From positions 62,001-126,000 of the forward strand of contig WNNJ02001160.1 of NCBI GenBank assembly GCA_012934845.2: 64,000 bases of DNA, in the 5' to 3' direction. This document shows, piece after piece, positions 1 to 9,465 of this stretch (within the stretch, counting starts at the first letter, position 1; each line of letters opens with the position of its first letter). The notes under the pieces were generated by a model that saw nothing but the letters and a program-made list of their open reading frames with translations, did not search any database and was not told where the DNA came from. Source of the stretch: Pomphorhynchus laevis. Taxonomy: Eukaryota > Acanthocephala > Palaeacanthocephala > Echinorhynchida > Pomphorhynchidae. The position numbers were made by a program, and so were the translations under genes.

Positions 1-1171
1 GGGAAGTATTTAAAGAGAAGAGAGGGTACAAGGGGACTATGTGTAGTAGGGAAAGTAAATTAGATATCTTTGTTTGTGGATAAGAAGAAAAATCATTAGG
101 ATTTATATTACAAGGAGTAGATGTGATTAATATCTTCCAAAACGATTTAGAGTTGGAAGATGACTTGAGTTGATTTCGCCAAAAGATAGTACGTTTAGTA
201 CGTATAAGAATGAGATGTGAACAGCGTAGAGAAAAGTAGGAATCATGGAGATTTGGAGGGAGTGTGTTGGGATAACGTTTAAGAAAGGGATTATACACAA
301 GAAAAGAGTGACGGAGTCGACGCTTAGAAAGACTACAGTCAGAATCGAACCAGGGAGCATGGCGCAAGCGCTGAGAACGTTGGAATCGACTAGGCAGAAG
401 GTTATTGATGATAGTCATAAGTTCAAAATCAAACAGAATGCAGAGATCATCGGGAGAGAGATAGTTAAGAGGAAGTGAAAAAATGGAAGAATTGAGTAAG
501 GCTGTGCAGAGAATAGGGATATCGAGAAGTTTCCAGGGTCGACTTTGTGTGGATAATGGTGGAGGCAGATAAGGAGGATAGGGACGAGTAAGAGTAAGAG
601 TGACAAGAAAATGATCGAACAAATCAGGATCAGTAATTGCCAAGGAGATATAGTCATTGAAGCAGCTAGGAACAACAATGACGTCGTGAGCACCGCCGAG
701 AATATGAATTGGGCTTGTTGAAAGAAATTTATAGTTAAAATCAGAAAAAAGATTAGTTAAAGTGATATAGTCAAAGTCAGCCGGGCGATCAAGACGAATA
801 TTAAAGTCACCGAGAACAAATGAGGCAATAAAAAGTTAAAACGAAGATCTGCATGCTCGCTAAAGAACATACGTGATAGGGCGGCTGAGCCTGGACGGTA
901 TAAAATCACAAGTTCGAGAGGGAAGGGAGTTGATGATCTGCATATTAGTAATTCGAAAGAAGTGGAACGGATGTTAGCATTAATTTTACGTAGAGACGTT
1001 AGGTGACGAGCAATGGCAACAATACCGCCATGATTAGAAGCAGTAGATGTGGAAGATACAATTAAACGAGCTGATTCAACTAGAGAACAACCAGAGCGAC
1101 ATAGATGACGAATAGCAATATCCTCATAGTCAGAGTGCCATGATTCGGTAATGCAGAGAATATCGATAGAT
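1..1171 (-). mobile_element. L2-like LINE, ORF2 endonuclease part, 5'-truncated
   Basis: Read on the minus strand this is the AP-endonuclease and linker part of an L2-like non-LTR retrotransposon ORF2. It aligns base by base with the plus-strand copy at about 62813-64000, both sharing endonuclease text such as IDILCITESWH, ILGGA and the linker FDSELTSIL-like block. By eye the two are about 90% alike. The copy begins abruptly near 1171, inside the endonuclease, so it is 5'-truncated; the reading frame is disrupted near 830-850, where bases are missing relative to the twin. The reverse transcriptase would lie outside the window to the left. Long frames at 127-360 and 415-693 are alternative frames of this element, not genes. 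Clade assignment (L2/CR1 group) is inferred from the endonuclease style. Confidence 0.8.
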
Positions 1172-1370
1172 ATTTTGTATGAATGGACTAATAAATAACA
1201 GACGTTGTATCAGAATAAGAATTAGAGGTCATCAGGAGGAACTGCTATGTTATCAGGTTTCGGTCCCTATTCCTCTACCCAACATAGCAGCGGGGCCAAA
1301 TACATGCTAATTATGTATTTCCTCTGATTAAATTTTATTTTCTAATGTATCTTATTCTATCCATGAATAG
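1172..1370 (-). mobile_element. Penelope-like element 3' tail (non-coding)
   Basis: This stretch matches, on the minus strand, the 3' ends of the PLE copies at 13786-13975, 15540-15700 and 23155-23340. It includes the block CTGCTATG...CATAGCAG and the end motif GATACAACGTCTGTTATTTA. No coding part of the element is present, so this is a tail-only (5'-truncated) copy. Its outer end touches the truncated start of the L2-like LINE at about 1171. One strand of the GGCCCC/GGGGCC pair is altered here (GGGACC). Confidence 0.75.
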
Positions 1371-1823
1371 GAAATTGACTTGCTGTCAATATAAAATCGC
1401 CGTAAGGTATGTGATATCTGAGTAGTTAAGCGCTCAGCGTTAAAATCTACAACTTGGAATTGTAAAGCGATAATTTTAGTAACCATCACTAATATTGTGC
1501 TTATTTATACTTTCAACTGTCTCGATTATACAAATAATCACTTTAAAATAGTTACTTTTAACGCTGTTGATTTGACAACAAAATGGCGACCAACCGTCAC
1601 ATGATATTAATGATATTAATTGGTCTCTCTCGTGACTATTGAATGCACCACAACCAGTATTCAATAAGAATACTGGTTATGATAATAATACTATTTGCAA
1701 GAATTATATATTATTTTGTAAGAATTATCAAATATTAGGCAAAAATAATATGGAATTGTGAAATAATATAAAATTGTTCAAAAATCAGCAGAAATGTTTG
1801 TTAATACGGATCAGCTCTTTACT
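1371..1823. other. AT-rich stretch without a recognised gene
   Basis: No convincing coding region. The frame at 1476-1664 has no recognisable domain and lies in AT-rich sequence. The only clear structure is a perfect inverted repeat, AACCAGTATTC (1652-1662) and GAATACTGGTT (1668-1678), with a 5-nt loop. Confidence 0.5.
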
Positions 1824-2566
1824 CTCTCAACTAACAATGAACGGTGTTAGGAGTTCGCCCAACCATTATACATGTGTTTTGTAGATTTGGAGAAAGCGTT
1901 CGACCGAGTTCCTTGAGTGAGGTTGTGGGAGGTACAAAGGGAGTATGGATTAACACATTATCTTCGGGTAGCCGTGGTTTCTCTCTATGAACAAAGTATG
2001 AGTTGTGTTCGTGTTCTAGGTAGGAAGTCTGAATCATTGCCAGTAGGCGTTGGGCTTCGTCAGGGTTGTCCTTCGTCTCCACTTTTGTTCCTTGTTTACA
2101 TGAACAAAATTTCGAGACGGGCTGCTCTAACGGATGTCAGTCTTCAGTTCGGTTCCGTCAGAATGTCATCTCTGTTTTTTGCAGATGATGTTGTTTTGTT
2201 GGCTTCTTGTCCTGATGACTTACAATGCCTACTACATCGATTCTCGGTGGAATGCCACGCGGCAGATTTGTTGGTTAGTACCTCCAAGACTGTATATATG
2301 TGTACGTCTCGGATTCAGGTGTCAATGTCAATCCGAATTGGGGAAGAGATTCTTCCTAATGTGGATGATTTAAAGTATCTTAGGGTATTGTTCTCGAGGG
2401 ACAGCATGAACATCAAGGAGATTGAGAAGCGGATTTCTACAGCTAACGCAGCAATGAGTTCTTTGTACAGATCTGTCGTGGTGAAGCGAGAGTTGAGTCT
2501 TTTGTTGAAGCTTTCGGTTTACAACGCAATCTTCGTTCCTATCTTAACCTATAGTCATGAACTATA
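1824..2566 (+). mobile_element. RTE/Rex3-like LINE reverse transcriptase fragment
   Basis: Reading from about 1851, the frame gives EFAQPLYMCFVDLEKAFDRV (RT motif A), an in-frame TGA at 1914-1916 where an arginine codon is expected, then VGLRQGCPSSPLLFLVYMN (motif B), SLFFADDVVLLAS (motif C, catalytic DD present), DDLKYLRVLF and SSLYRSVVVKRELS. These blocks strongly resemble the RTE-clade Rex3 elements best known from fish (VKRELSRKAKLSIYRSI and TYGHEL in that family). The fragment stops at TYSHEL, where the sequence folds back on itself (2543-2573). There is no endonuclease or 3' end. The RT assignment is firm; the Rex3 clade is recalled from memory and needs a tree. Confidence 0.85.
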
Positions 2567-2612
2567 GGTTAAGTTATTATATAGTCATGAACTATAGGTT
2601 ATAGTTATTATT
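2543..2612. repeat. 13-bp fold-back palindrome plus partial duplication
   Basis: CTTAACCTATAGT (2543-2555) is followed after a 5-nt loop by its exact reverse complement (2561-2573). A second copy of the right part (ATAGTCATGAACTATAGGTTA) follows at about 2580-2602. It ends the RTE-like reading frame. Confidence 0.85.
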
Positions 2613-3051
2613 CTTGTCAAGAATAAAAAGGCTGTGAAATAAATTAGTTTACTACCTTTGAAAAAATTCCCTTTGAAAAGAGGAGATTACATTAAACGCT
2701 TTTATCGTTCGATATAAAGATACAATAGTATATTATATATTAATATATAACATATTTATATATCATTCATATACTAATGTAATGTTAGTTATGTTATATA
2801 GAATTTCAAATATTGATTTTTAACTATGATCTTTTAAGTTTTATGTTCTAAGATAGTACAGACATCAAATGTTCCAAATTTTATAAATTTGGATGTTTTA
2901 ACATTTGTAAATCAAATGTTTTACGTCTGAATGTCTCTCTCGAATCATAAGGAATTTTTTATTGTAGAACAATAAAATGGTCAATGTTACTTAAAACTCA
3001 ATAATATTTTTACAATTACTACTTAACTATAATGTACAACTATCACAAATA
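2613..3051. other. AT-rich region downstream of the WD40 gene
   Basis: No gene seen. It contains two short perfect inverted repeats, TTTTATTGT/ACAATAAAA at 2957-2977 and CCAAATTT/AAATTTGG near 2876-2894. It lies just 3' of the WD40 gene's stop codon on the minus strand, so the 3' UTR and poly(A) signal should be within it; no single signal stands out in this A/T background. Confidence 0.4.
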
Positions 3052-3271
3052 TTAGATATGAAACTGCTTTCTCGGACGCCATAGTTTTAAGAGTCCATCC
3101 ATAGCAACTGTGGCCAAAATTGTATCTCCCTGATTATCGACAATATTGATCATGTCGCTGACAAAGTTACAATGTAGATAACAATTATTTAGACTGCCTG
3201 CTGCGTCGCTGCTAATGCTAGAAGATATAGTCTCCTCAACGATGGGAATATCATTATTCAATAATGACGAT
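3052..3271 (-). CDS. WD40-repeat protein, last coding exon
   Basis: This minus-strand exon ends with ATVAMDGLLKLWRPRKQFHI and a stop, the typical final strand of a WD40 blade (GLLKLW). It starts after a TTGTATTGTAG acceptor at 3272-3273. The first base completes an AGA codon whose first two bases end the exon at 5541-5686, so the phase matches. The first half, rich in Ser/Asn/Asp (IVEETISSSISSDAAGS), looks like a loop between blades. The gene runs 5893 to 3052 here; upstream exons lie beyond 5895 and were not found. WD40 proteins form beta-propellers used as binding platforms. I cannot tell which family this is. It is the only host protein gene I can support in the window. Confidence 0.6.
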
Positions 3272-3433
3272 CTACAATACAAGTTCACAGATTACTTAAG
3301 AATATAAATAAAAAATAAAAAATCGTTCATTAATCGTTCATGTTGCATGACTAAAAAGTCAGATTACATACGTAACAACTAAAGAATTTAATTATTTGCG
3401 TAACAGTTAAAAATATTAGATTATTTAGAATGT

Positions 3434-3468
3434 TAATATTAGATTAGATTTAATCTAATCTAATATTA
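3434..3468. repeat. 17-bp AT-rich palindrome, 1-nt loop
   Basis: TAATATTAGATTAGATT (3434-3450) pairs exactly with 3452-3468 around a single T. It is AT-rich, so chance is a weaker objection here than for the GC-containing palindromes, but 17 perfect pairs is long. Confidence 0.8.
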
Positions 3469-3774
3469 ATTTTTAATATTAGATTATTAAAATGTTAATT
3501 TAATTCTACAATTAATTGTTAATTTAATTTAAGAATAAGATTATTACGTACAGTAAAAAGGATTTAATTGTTTAAATAGCAACTAATAAATCAAATTACT
3601 TAAGAATTTAAGAAAAAATTTGATTTTGGAAAAGCAAAGTAACAAATGTATAGTCCAGTGATTAATATCCTTTTTCATTTGTGGCTCTTAATGAATTTTT
3701 ATTAAAAAAATCAAAGCAAAACAAGGATAAGCGTTAAGTAATTTTGTTAAATTCGCAAGTTTGCAAAATCATAA

Positions 3775-4015
3775 CAGGTAACTGAGTCTAATCAAATTAT
3801 TTATAAATTAAAAAAATGATAACTAAAAATAAAATAGTAAAATAATAAATAATTAAAAAATTATAAATAATTATAAATAACTTTATAATAATTTATATCA
3901 AGTTAAAATTTGAAATTAAAATTTGAAATAAAAGTCAATTTTTATGAATTGACTAATCAATATAACAGACGATGTATTCGAATAATATTTCGTAAGGATA
4001 TGAAATTTTAAATAA
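3775..4015 (+). repeat. Dispersed AT-rich repeat, copy 1
   Basis: It shares with copies at 4681-4865, 5243-5505, 15350-15553 and 23330-23525 (reverse) the order: AACTGAGTCTA, a long A/T stretch, TTTATATCAAGTTAAAATTT, then GACTAATCAATATAACAGACG and GTATTCGAATAATATTTCG. It is the same sequence that trails the PLE copies, but here no PLE coding part is attached. Confidence 0.65.
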
Positions 4016-4368
4016 TTTATTGTCATATAAATTAAAATAGCGACAGATCCACTTTTACTGATCATATCTAAATTTAATCCATAACGAATTGCAACTCTAA
4101 AAATAGAGCAAATGTGATAATTGTTTTCAGAAAGCTCGGATATGCAATATTTTTAAAATAAAAAATATTATCGATGCTGATCCAAAATTCTAAAATTAAA
4201 AAGATGGATCACATCCAAACGAAAACTGAGTTTATATAGAAACTCAGTTATATAGAAACTTTTTATGGAGAAACACGAAATTTTTAATATTTTTATTTTT
4301 AAAATAAAAATAAAAGCAATAAAAATAATACTCTATTTTTATTGCTTTATTGTACTTATTGTACTCTC

Positions 4369-4460
4369 CTTGGTACGGACTCGTACTAGTCCGTACCAAG
4401 CAGAGTTACAATTCATGAACACCGTTGAACATGAACACCTAGCATCGCTGCGATGCTAGG
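4369..4460. repeat. Two close GC-containing palindromes
   Basis: CTTGGTACGGACT (4369-4381) pairs with AGTCCGTACCAAG (4388-4400), 13 bp with a 6-nt loop. CCTAGCATCGC (4438-4448) pairs with GCGATGCTAGG (4450-4460), 11 bp with a 1-nt loop. Both are perfect. A weaker one, AACTGAGTTT/AAACTCAGTT, lies at 4224-4249. Confidence 0.85.
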
Positions 4461-4680
4461 AGATAATGCATGTTTTCAATTGCATTTATATGTATTTCCC
4501 AGAATTGTATTTCGACGCTACAAGAATAGACTGGCTATTATCATTTTGAGAGCCTTCTATGGAACATATTTGTCTGTAGTAATACTGGACTTGCATGGTT
4601 TTCCGATGTGCCTTTTATAATTTTTATCTTTAGTATGGCCATGCATATCAAATAAGTATACATTTGATGATTAAATTTAA

Positions 4681-4865
4681 AGAAATCAAATCAGCCAACA
4701 GAGTGTGCATATTTAATATAATTATAATATAAAAAAATAATTCAAAATTTAATAATTAGATAATAAATAATAAGTAATTGTTAGATAAGGTTTTATAAAA
4801 TTTATATCAAGTTAAAATTTAAAATTGAAATTTAAAATTAAAGTCAAATTTTGATCAAAATTCGA
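4681..4865 (+). repeat. Dispersed AT-rich repeat, copy 2 (partial)
   Basis: It begins AAATCAAATCAGCCAACAGAG and runs through AATTGTTAGATAAGGTTTTA and TTTATATCAAGTTAAAATTT to about 4865. It is almost identical to copy 3 at 5330-5430 in the shared core, and lacks the GACGTTGTATCA end. Confidence 0.65.
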
Positions 4866-5059
4866 AAATTCTCAACATTGAACAGAAGGAGACTCATAAA
4901 GTTAAGCTGAGAATATGTTCTCACTTTCCAAATTATGTGAAGCGTTAACATTAGTGGGTTCATTGTATGGAAGACCATTTTGTAATAATCATTAGCGTCA
5001 ACTGGACCCTGCTGAAGAGCCTGCTTTTGATTATTGCCTCGTTGATAAATACGTATTAC

Positions 5060-5242
5060 TTAGTTGTTACTAACACGAAATGAAATAGAAGGGACGGCAA
5101 CACATTTAACCTTCAGACGTTTCTGTAACGTAAAGCGAGCTTCCCGTTCCGCCAGCGATAAATAAGGATTAATATATACTTTCTTAAAAATGTCGGAGTA
5201 TTTTAACCTTCGGAAATTTAAAATGATGTTACTGGTGATCAA
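5060..5242 (-). pseudogene. Possible LINE ORF1 C-terminal scrap
   Basis: The minus-strand frame encodes a block VYINPYLSLAEREARFTLQK followed by RLKVK, then a stop. The pattern (hydrophobic-N-P-x-L-S-x-x-E-R-x-x-x-x-x-L-x-K) resembles the ORF1 end seen in LINEs in this window, for example LLPDLSTEDRNRLKSARNEL at 7819-8424. There is no zinc knuckle or neighbouring endonuclease, so this is only a suggestion. It could also be an unrelated open frame. Confidence 0.25.
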
Positions 5243-5505
5243 TTGAATTAACTGAGTTTACGTATTTAGTATACTTATAAAATAAAAAATATATAAATAA
5301 ATAAAAATAAATAAATAAAAATAATAAAATTAAATTAGATAATAAATAATAAGTAATTGTTAGATAAGGTTTTATAAAATTTATATCAAGTTAAAATTTA
5401 AAATTGAAATTTAAAATTAAAGTCAAATTTTATAAATTGACTAATAAATAAAAGACGTTGTATCATAATAATATTTCGTAAGGATACAAAATTTCACATT
5501 TAATT
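5243..5505 (+). repeat. Dispersed AT-rich repeat, copy 3
   Basis: AACTGAGTTTACGTATTTAG at the left end, TTTATATCAAGTTAAAATTT in the middle, GACTAATAAATAAAAGACGT and TTGTATCATAATAATATTTC at the right. It matches the PLE-attached copies up to GTATCA and diverges after it, where PLE copies continue into GAATAAGAATTAGAGG. Confidence 0.7.
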
Positions 5506-5540
5506 TTATAAAATAGTGCTAATATGATTATTGTATTAAC

Positions 5541-5686
5541 CTGTAGACACCATGTTCTCCTTTTTGAGAAGGTATAAGTAATGTACTATCAGGGCCAACA
5601 ATATCCCATGCACGAACACGACAATCATATCCGCTTGTCAGCAGTTGTCGTCCGTTATAGTTCAAGATAGCTGTTGTTGAATCGTA
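5541..5686 (-). CDS. WD40-repeat protein, middle exon
   Basis: The frame reads YDSTTAILNYNGRQLLTSGY then DCRVRAWDIVGPDSTLLIPS, a classic WD40 blade with SGYDCRVRAWD. The acceptor is TTATTAAAG just before 5686 and the donor is CAG|GTTAAT at 5541/5540. Choosing this acceptor, rather than the AG at 5703-5702, avoids an immediate TGA and keeps the phase. 146 nt leaves two bases (AG), completed by A of the next exon. Confidence 0.6.
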
Positions 5687-5735
5687 CTTTAATAATCGTC
5701 ACTAATTAAAACACAATGAAATGACATAGATTTAC

Positions 5736-5893
5736 CTTCATTTGTGGTTGCGGGTACGATTTCAATAATTTCATTGAGCGCTTATTTGCCACATTCCAAA
5801 TAATGACGACATTTGAATTATATAGCGTTACTGCAAGAGTAGACTCGTCTACTTTAACGAGTTTTATAATCTCATATTGTTCTAAATGTAAAT
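5736..5893 (-). CDS. WD40-repeat protein, upstream exon
   Basis: A strong acceptor (TTTTATTTAACAG) opens an exon encoding LHLEQYEIIKLVKVDEST, then LAVTLYNSNVVIIWNVANKR and SYPQPQMK, ending at donor AAG|GTAAAT (5736/5735). VVIIWNV is a WD40 strand. The following intron is 49 nt (5735-5687), a size known from compact invertebrate genes. The exon begins with the last two bases of a codon, so at least one more exon lies upstream. I could not find it, possibly because of the LINE pile-up from 6378 onward. Confidence 0.6.
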
Positions 5894-5895
5894 CT

Positions 5896-6377
5896 GTTAA
5901 ATAAAACAGCAAGTCTTCTTTCTGCTTTTAATTTGTTTAGAACGATAAAACTTTCAAGGCAAAGATTTAGTAAATTTGATTTAGATTTAGGAAATCTAAA
6001 TCAATTGAATAAATTTAATTATCTTTTATTAATTTCATTAAATTGCTTTTGAAAATGAATTAAATATTTTTTAATAACTATTTTTATATTTTTAAATATT
6101 AAATTATAAATATATTTAATTATTTAATACTCAAATCAATTTATTAATATTCATAATCGCAACTACATAATAAAGTTGAGTCAATCGAATCGATTGACTC
6201 AGTTAATTCGCAAGATTTGAATGAAATTCAATTTGGCCAACGAAGTTATAACTTATTATGTAACATTTTAAGTCATAAAGTAACTGTATATTGCAAAATT
6301 AGAAAAGTTAATTGGAAACTGAGTGTTTAAATATAACTAAGTTTTGACTAAGTTATAACTAAGTTATAACTAAGTTA
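5896..6377. other. AT-rich region, probably WD40 gene intron
   Basis: No gene. It contains a perfect palindrome TGAGTCAATCG/CGATTGACTCA (6177-6187 and 6191-6201, 3-nt loop) and a short tandem of TAACTAAGTTA units at about 6333-6377, which abuts the broken end of the LINE at 6378. Confidence 0.45.
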
Positions 6378-7177
6378 GGACGGTTCCTCTGATGCCGTAC
6401 TGTTCCAGCGTAATAAGGACATCATAGTATATCCGATCAAATGCTTTGCTGAGGTCGAAAAACAAAACATCAACACTAACTCCAGCCTCGGCATATCTGG
6501 TCCAATCACTTCTCGCAAGTACGAGGCTTGTGACAGTAGATCTTCCTGGGCGGAAACCATGCTGGTTGTCGCAGAGTACTTGGTTTCCCTTCTAGGTGCC
6601 CGATGATTCGTTTAAAAAGCAGTTTCTCTAGCACTTTGCAAGCAACGCAGGTAAGGCTTATTGGCCGATAGTTGCTTGCTAGATTACGGTCGCCTTTTTT
6701 GTAGAGAGGTCGGATTGTAGAATATTTCCAATCTGATGGTATACAGCCTGTTGACAAGGAGAAATCGAATATGGTGTGTAAAGGTTCATATATTACTGGT
6801 GCAAGTTCCCGAAGAAGAATTGGAGGAATATTGTCTGGTCCTGCCGCAATTGATCGTGGTAGCTTTAGAAGTTCGTTAAGTACCGCAAATTTATCAAATG
6901 GAGTAAATTTGGGACAATACTGACAGGTAGGACTCTCTAGCGTGAATTGACCAAGGAAAATATTGGCAATTGCTTTGTCATCAAATATGAGCTCACCGGT
7001 TTCCACAAATATAGAGTTGATCTCAGGGGTAGTTGATTAAAATGAGCTGATATGTTTAAACAATTTACTGGGATATCTTTTTGATGATCGACAAAGATTG
7101 GAAACGAAGCACCTGCGTTTCTGACGTTTGAGTGCCGTTATTTGATTTCGTAATTCCTTGTAATCGGTCCCTTCTTT
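6378..7177 (-). pseudogene. CR1-like ORF2, reverse transcriptase N-terminal half
   Basis: Minus-strand frames give LRNQITALKRQKRRCF, ELIFDDKAIANIFLGQF, AAGPDNIPPILLRELAPVIY, STIRPLYKKGD, NYRPISLTCVACKVLEKLL, then after a frameshift HQHGFRPGRSTVTSLVLARS and VDVLFFDLSKAFDRIYYD (motif A). Motifs B (PQG) and C (ADD) are absent because the copy ends at 6378. It cannot encode an active polymerase. Confidence 0.8.
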
Positions 7178-7238
7178 AATTCCCTTCTTTAGGGAATTGT
7201 CACGAACCCACTAGATTCCTCCTTCTAGTGGGTTCGTG
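7178..7238. repeat. Double fold-back palindrome at LINE deletion point
   Basis: AATTCCCT/AGGGAATT (7178-7185 and 7191-7198) is directly followed by CACGAACCCACTAGA/TCTAGTGGGTTCGTG (7201-7215 and 7224-7238), a 15-bp perfect pair with an 8-nt loop. On the minus strand the endonuclease text ends at HIHEPTR, the first palindrome arm; coding then resumes in the RT linker. Confidence 0.9.
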
Positions 7239-7810
7239 AATATGCTGGGTTAGATTGAGATCGTTGAACGTATCAAGGAGATTGGATGATTCAACATCAC
7301 AACCATGTGTCGAAGTATATAGGTCCCAATTGACATGAGGCATATTGAAGTCTTCTAGGATAATGATCGGTGATAAGCTTGTTAGGTGATGTCGCAAAGA
7401 GATGCCAATCTTTTCAGTTGCGGAGCGCGGTAAAATAAACCGATTTTTAGTTTTTGTCTCTCAAAAGAAGATACTGTTGCCCACATATATTCGTTGTATG
7501 AATCATCTGATACAATGCTTTGCTCGATGATGGTTAACGGTTGCTTGAGGTATAATGTAACTCCACCCCTTTTTGAGGCGGTCCGATCCGATCGTATAAC
7601 AAAGTAGCCTGAGATTAAGATTTCATTATCAGATATATTGTTGTTAAGTCAGGTTTTGCTCAATGCTATGATGTTTGGGTTCATTGAATTAACGAGACAC
7701 AATATTTCGTCAAATTTCTTGTACATGCTTAAGCAGTTAGAGTACATGACGGAAATATTATTTTGAGAGTAACGGCAGTGGTTAGGTGTCGCTGCTGGTG
7801 TTGAAATTGG
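7201..7810 (-). pseudogene. CR1-like ORF2, AP endonuclease domain
   Basis: Minus-strand text includes NISVMYSNCLSMYKKFDEIL, NPNIIALSKT, RSDRTASKRGGVTLYLKQPL, IGLFYRAP and PIIILEDFNMPHVNWD (normally GDFN; the G is E here). These are the apurinic endonuclease landmarks of LINE ORF2. Stop codons and a frameshift interrupt it, and its end is replaced by the palindromes at 7178-7238. Confidence 0.75.
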
Positions 7811-7818
7811 ATTGATGT

Positions 7819-8424
7819 TTACTTGGTGGATGCACGAATCTGTGCGGCGGAGAGTGTCGATGGAACGGTTAGACGGATTCCGAGGCTGAATCGCGTATTT
7901 ACCCTTCGCCGCACAACTTGAAAATTTTTCACAATTAGATTTTTTTCACCGTTTTGAATTCTTTGTTGAAGCTCGTTCCTTGCAGATTTCAATCTGTTTC
8001 TATCTTCAGTGCTGAGGTCAGGTAGAAGTCTGATACTGGAGCCCCTTAACTTAAAGGAATTCTTGATGATTTGCTTACTAGTCTCGGGGCTATCAACAAC
8101 AACTTTCAAAAGCCTTGGTTTGGTACCATCTTGTTTCTTCCCAATGCGAAAGAGGTGTATTACCTGTCTATTTTGTTTGACTAATATTTCTGTTGGGAGA
8201 ACAGTAAGAAGAACTTGCTTTACTGAATCAATATCATGTTTAATTCGGATGAGACTGTTTGGACTCGGTGATTCGTTTAAATTTACAATGATGAAACATT
8301 TATCCCGATCGAATGTTCGGCGTTTATGTCGTTTAGGCTCAGATAGAATAGGTATATTGGGGTTATCAGTGTTGTTTACAGTGGAATTGGTATGATTTAT
8401 CATTTGTTTGAGTGTTTCATCCAT
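7819..8424 (-). pseudogene. CR1-like LINE ORF1, C-terminal part
   Basis: 201 codons open from Met at 8424. DKCFIIVNLNESPSPNSL starts a fold that resembles an RRM-like ORF1 core; LFRIGKKQDGTKPRLLKVVV and LLPDLSTEDRNRLKSARNEL then NLIVKNFQVVRRR form the C-terminal domain seen in several LINEs of this window (27.8 kb, 60.6 kb). ORF1 proteins bind the element RNA. The N-terminal part (8725-9087) is in another frame, so ORF1 has at least one frameshift. Confidence 0.7.
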
Positions 8425-8724
8425 TTTATATAGATTATGGGTTGTTTGATGACAAGAAAATGCTGGGAGTGCTGTGTGATGTGGTGCTTCTGTTTGTTTC
8501 CGGCCTTGGATGTGTTTTCTGGGTGATATGGAATGTTTGTCTCGGTGTACCCTTGTAATAAATGGTGAAATTCTCTAGATTTGACGAATCCAGGAAATTA
8601 GATTTAAGGTTAGGTAAGGAAGTTTCAAGGGTTGTTGCCTTTACGATTCGCGATCTTCCATGTCCTCGTGTCTAAACTCGAGTAGGGGTAGATTTCCGGA
8701 ATATTGAAGTATCAGATGTTGCCA

Positions 8725-9087
8725 TTATGTTGATCGGGGGATTTCATTGTCTAGTGATGGTATTGTATCTTGCTCGAATACTTCACATGTATAAGGGATA
8801 TCTGATCGTAATGGTTTATCAGTGTCTTCGATTAGTGAGCGTAGGTCGTTAATAGTCTTATTTAAATCTGCAATTGCTAGAGCTGCACAGAAACCACAAT
8901 AGAAATTGCGACTCGTCATTGCTTGAGAACTGTCTGAGGGGAAGCTTACTTTGGTCCATATCGTGCAGCCGTGAGAGTCACATGCCACTTCATTATCTGC
9001 GTACCCAACCGACTTTGTTGTATTGTTGTATTTCGCTTGCTTGTTGGTCTTCTTTGTCATATAATGTGATATTGTACTGGAATTCAA
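8725..9087 (-). pseudogene. CR1-like LINE ORF1, N-terminal zinc-finger part
   Basis: Met at 9087 opens a 120-codon frame with ACDSHGCTIWTKVSF and NFYCGFCAALAIADL. The spacing C-x4-C ... C-x2-C resembles a PHD-like finger; the same module starts the L2-like ORF1 at 61391 (GCDSKDCDVW, FTCGFC). A short helix rich in Leu/Ile (LNKTINDLRSLIE) follows. The frame ends before the rest of ORF1. Confidence 0.7.
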
Positions 9088-9244
9088 ATTTCCATCAATT
9101 TGTCAAACGGAAAATTCGTTATTGAATAATGGATCCGACCAACAGATTTCGTTTATTGCGGTATCAATGGAATTTGATTTAAATTTCAATTTTAAATTTT
9201 AAATTGTAAGAACTTACTATAATCAAGACAATTTTAAATTCTTT

Positions 9245-9290
9245 AATCGTTGAAGTAATCGATGTAATCGTTGTAAACGTTGTAATCGTA
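9245..9290. repeat. Degenerate 9-bp tandem repeat (TAATCGTTG)n
   Basis: About five units, such as TAATCGTTG, TAATCGATG, TAATCGTTG, TAAACGTTG, TAATCGTAG. It belongs to the 5' leader of the minus-strand LINE; the same array recurs at 9728-9810. Confidence 0.75.
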
Positions 9291-9465
9291 GTTTATATAT
9301 ATTAGATCTCAAACTTTTTATATCTTTATCTGATATGCCATTGTAAGTAGTTTATTATCAAGTACGTTCTTACTAGTCCTTACTATAGGAAAATATTGTG
9401 TGTTTAAGTTCTTTAAATTTTTTGTTCTCATAAATTATTCTGCATATTCCAAACAATCAGTCGGC

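Larger units (their letters stand above)
3272..5540 (-). other. Repeat-filled intron of the WD40 gene
   Basis: GT (at 5540-5539) to AG (at 3273-3272), 2269 nt. It contains three copies of an AT-rich dispersed repeat (about 3775-4015, 4681-4865, 5243-5505), several fold-back palindromes (3434-3468, 4224-4249, 4369-4400, 4438-4460) and a possible LINE ORF1 scrap (5060-5242). The gene's neighbouring intron is only 49 nt, so this one has probably grown by insertion. Confidence 0.55.
6378..9465 (-). mobile_element. CR1-like LINE, two ORFs, broken
   Basis: Minus strand, 5' to 3': a leader with TTGTAATCG-type repeats (about 9126-9465), ORF1 (9087-7819), then ORF2 endonuclease (about 7810-7239) and reverse transcriptase (7177-6378). 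The reverse transcriptase stops soon after motif A, at DLSKAFDRIYYDVLITLEQY; motifs B, C and the 3' UTR are missing. A 3'-truncated LINE is unusual for simple target-primed insertion and points to later deletion. A second deletion between endonuclease and RT is marked by two fold-back palindromes at 7178-7238. The clade (CR1/Jockey-like) is inferred from NYRPISLTCVACKVLE. Confidence 0.8.

Noticed and set aside
5702-5703. AG at 5703-5702 as acceptor of the short WD40 intron
   Set aside because: It would give a 34-nt intron and an immediate in-frame TGA; the AG at 5688-5687 gives a 49-nt intron and keeps the frame.
8009-8395. Plus-strand 128-codon frame
   Set aside because: It lies opposite ORF1 of the minus-strand LINE and has no domain of its own.
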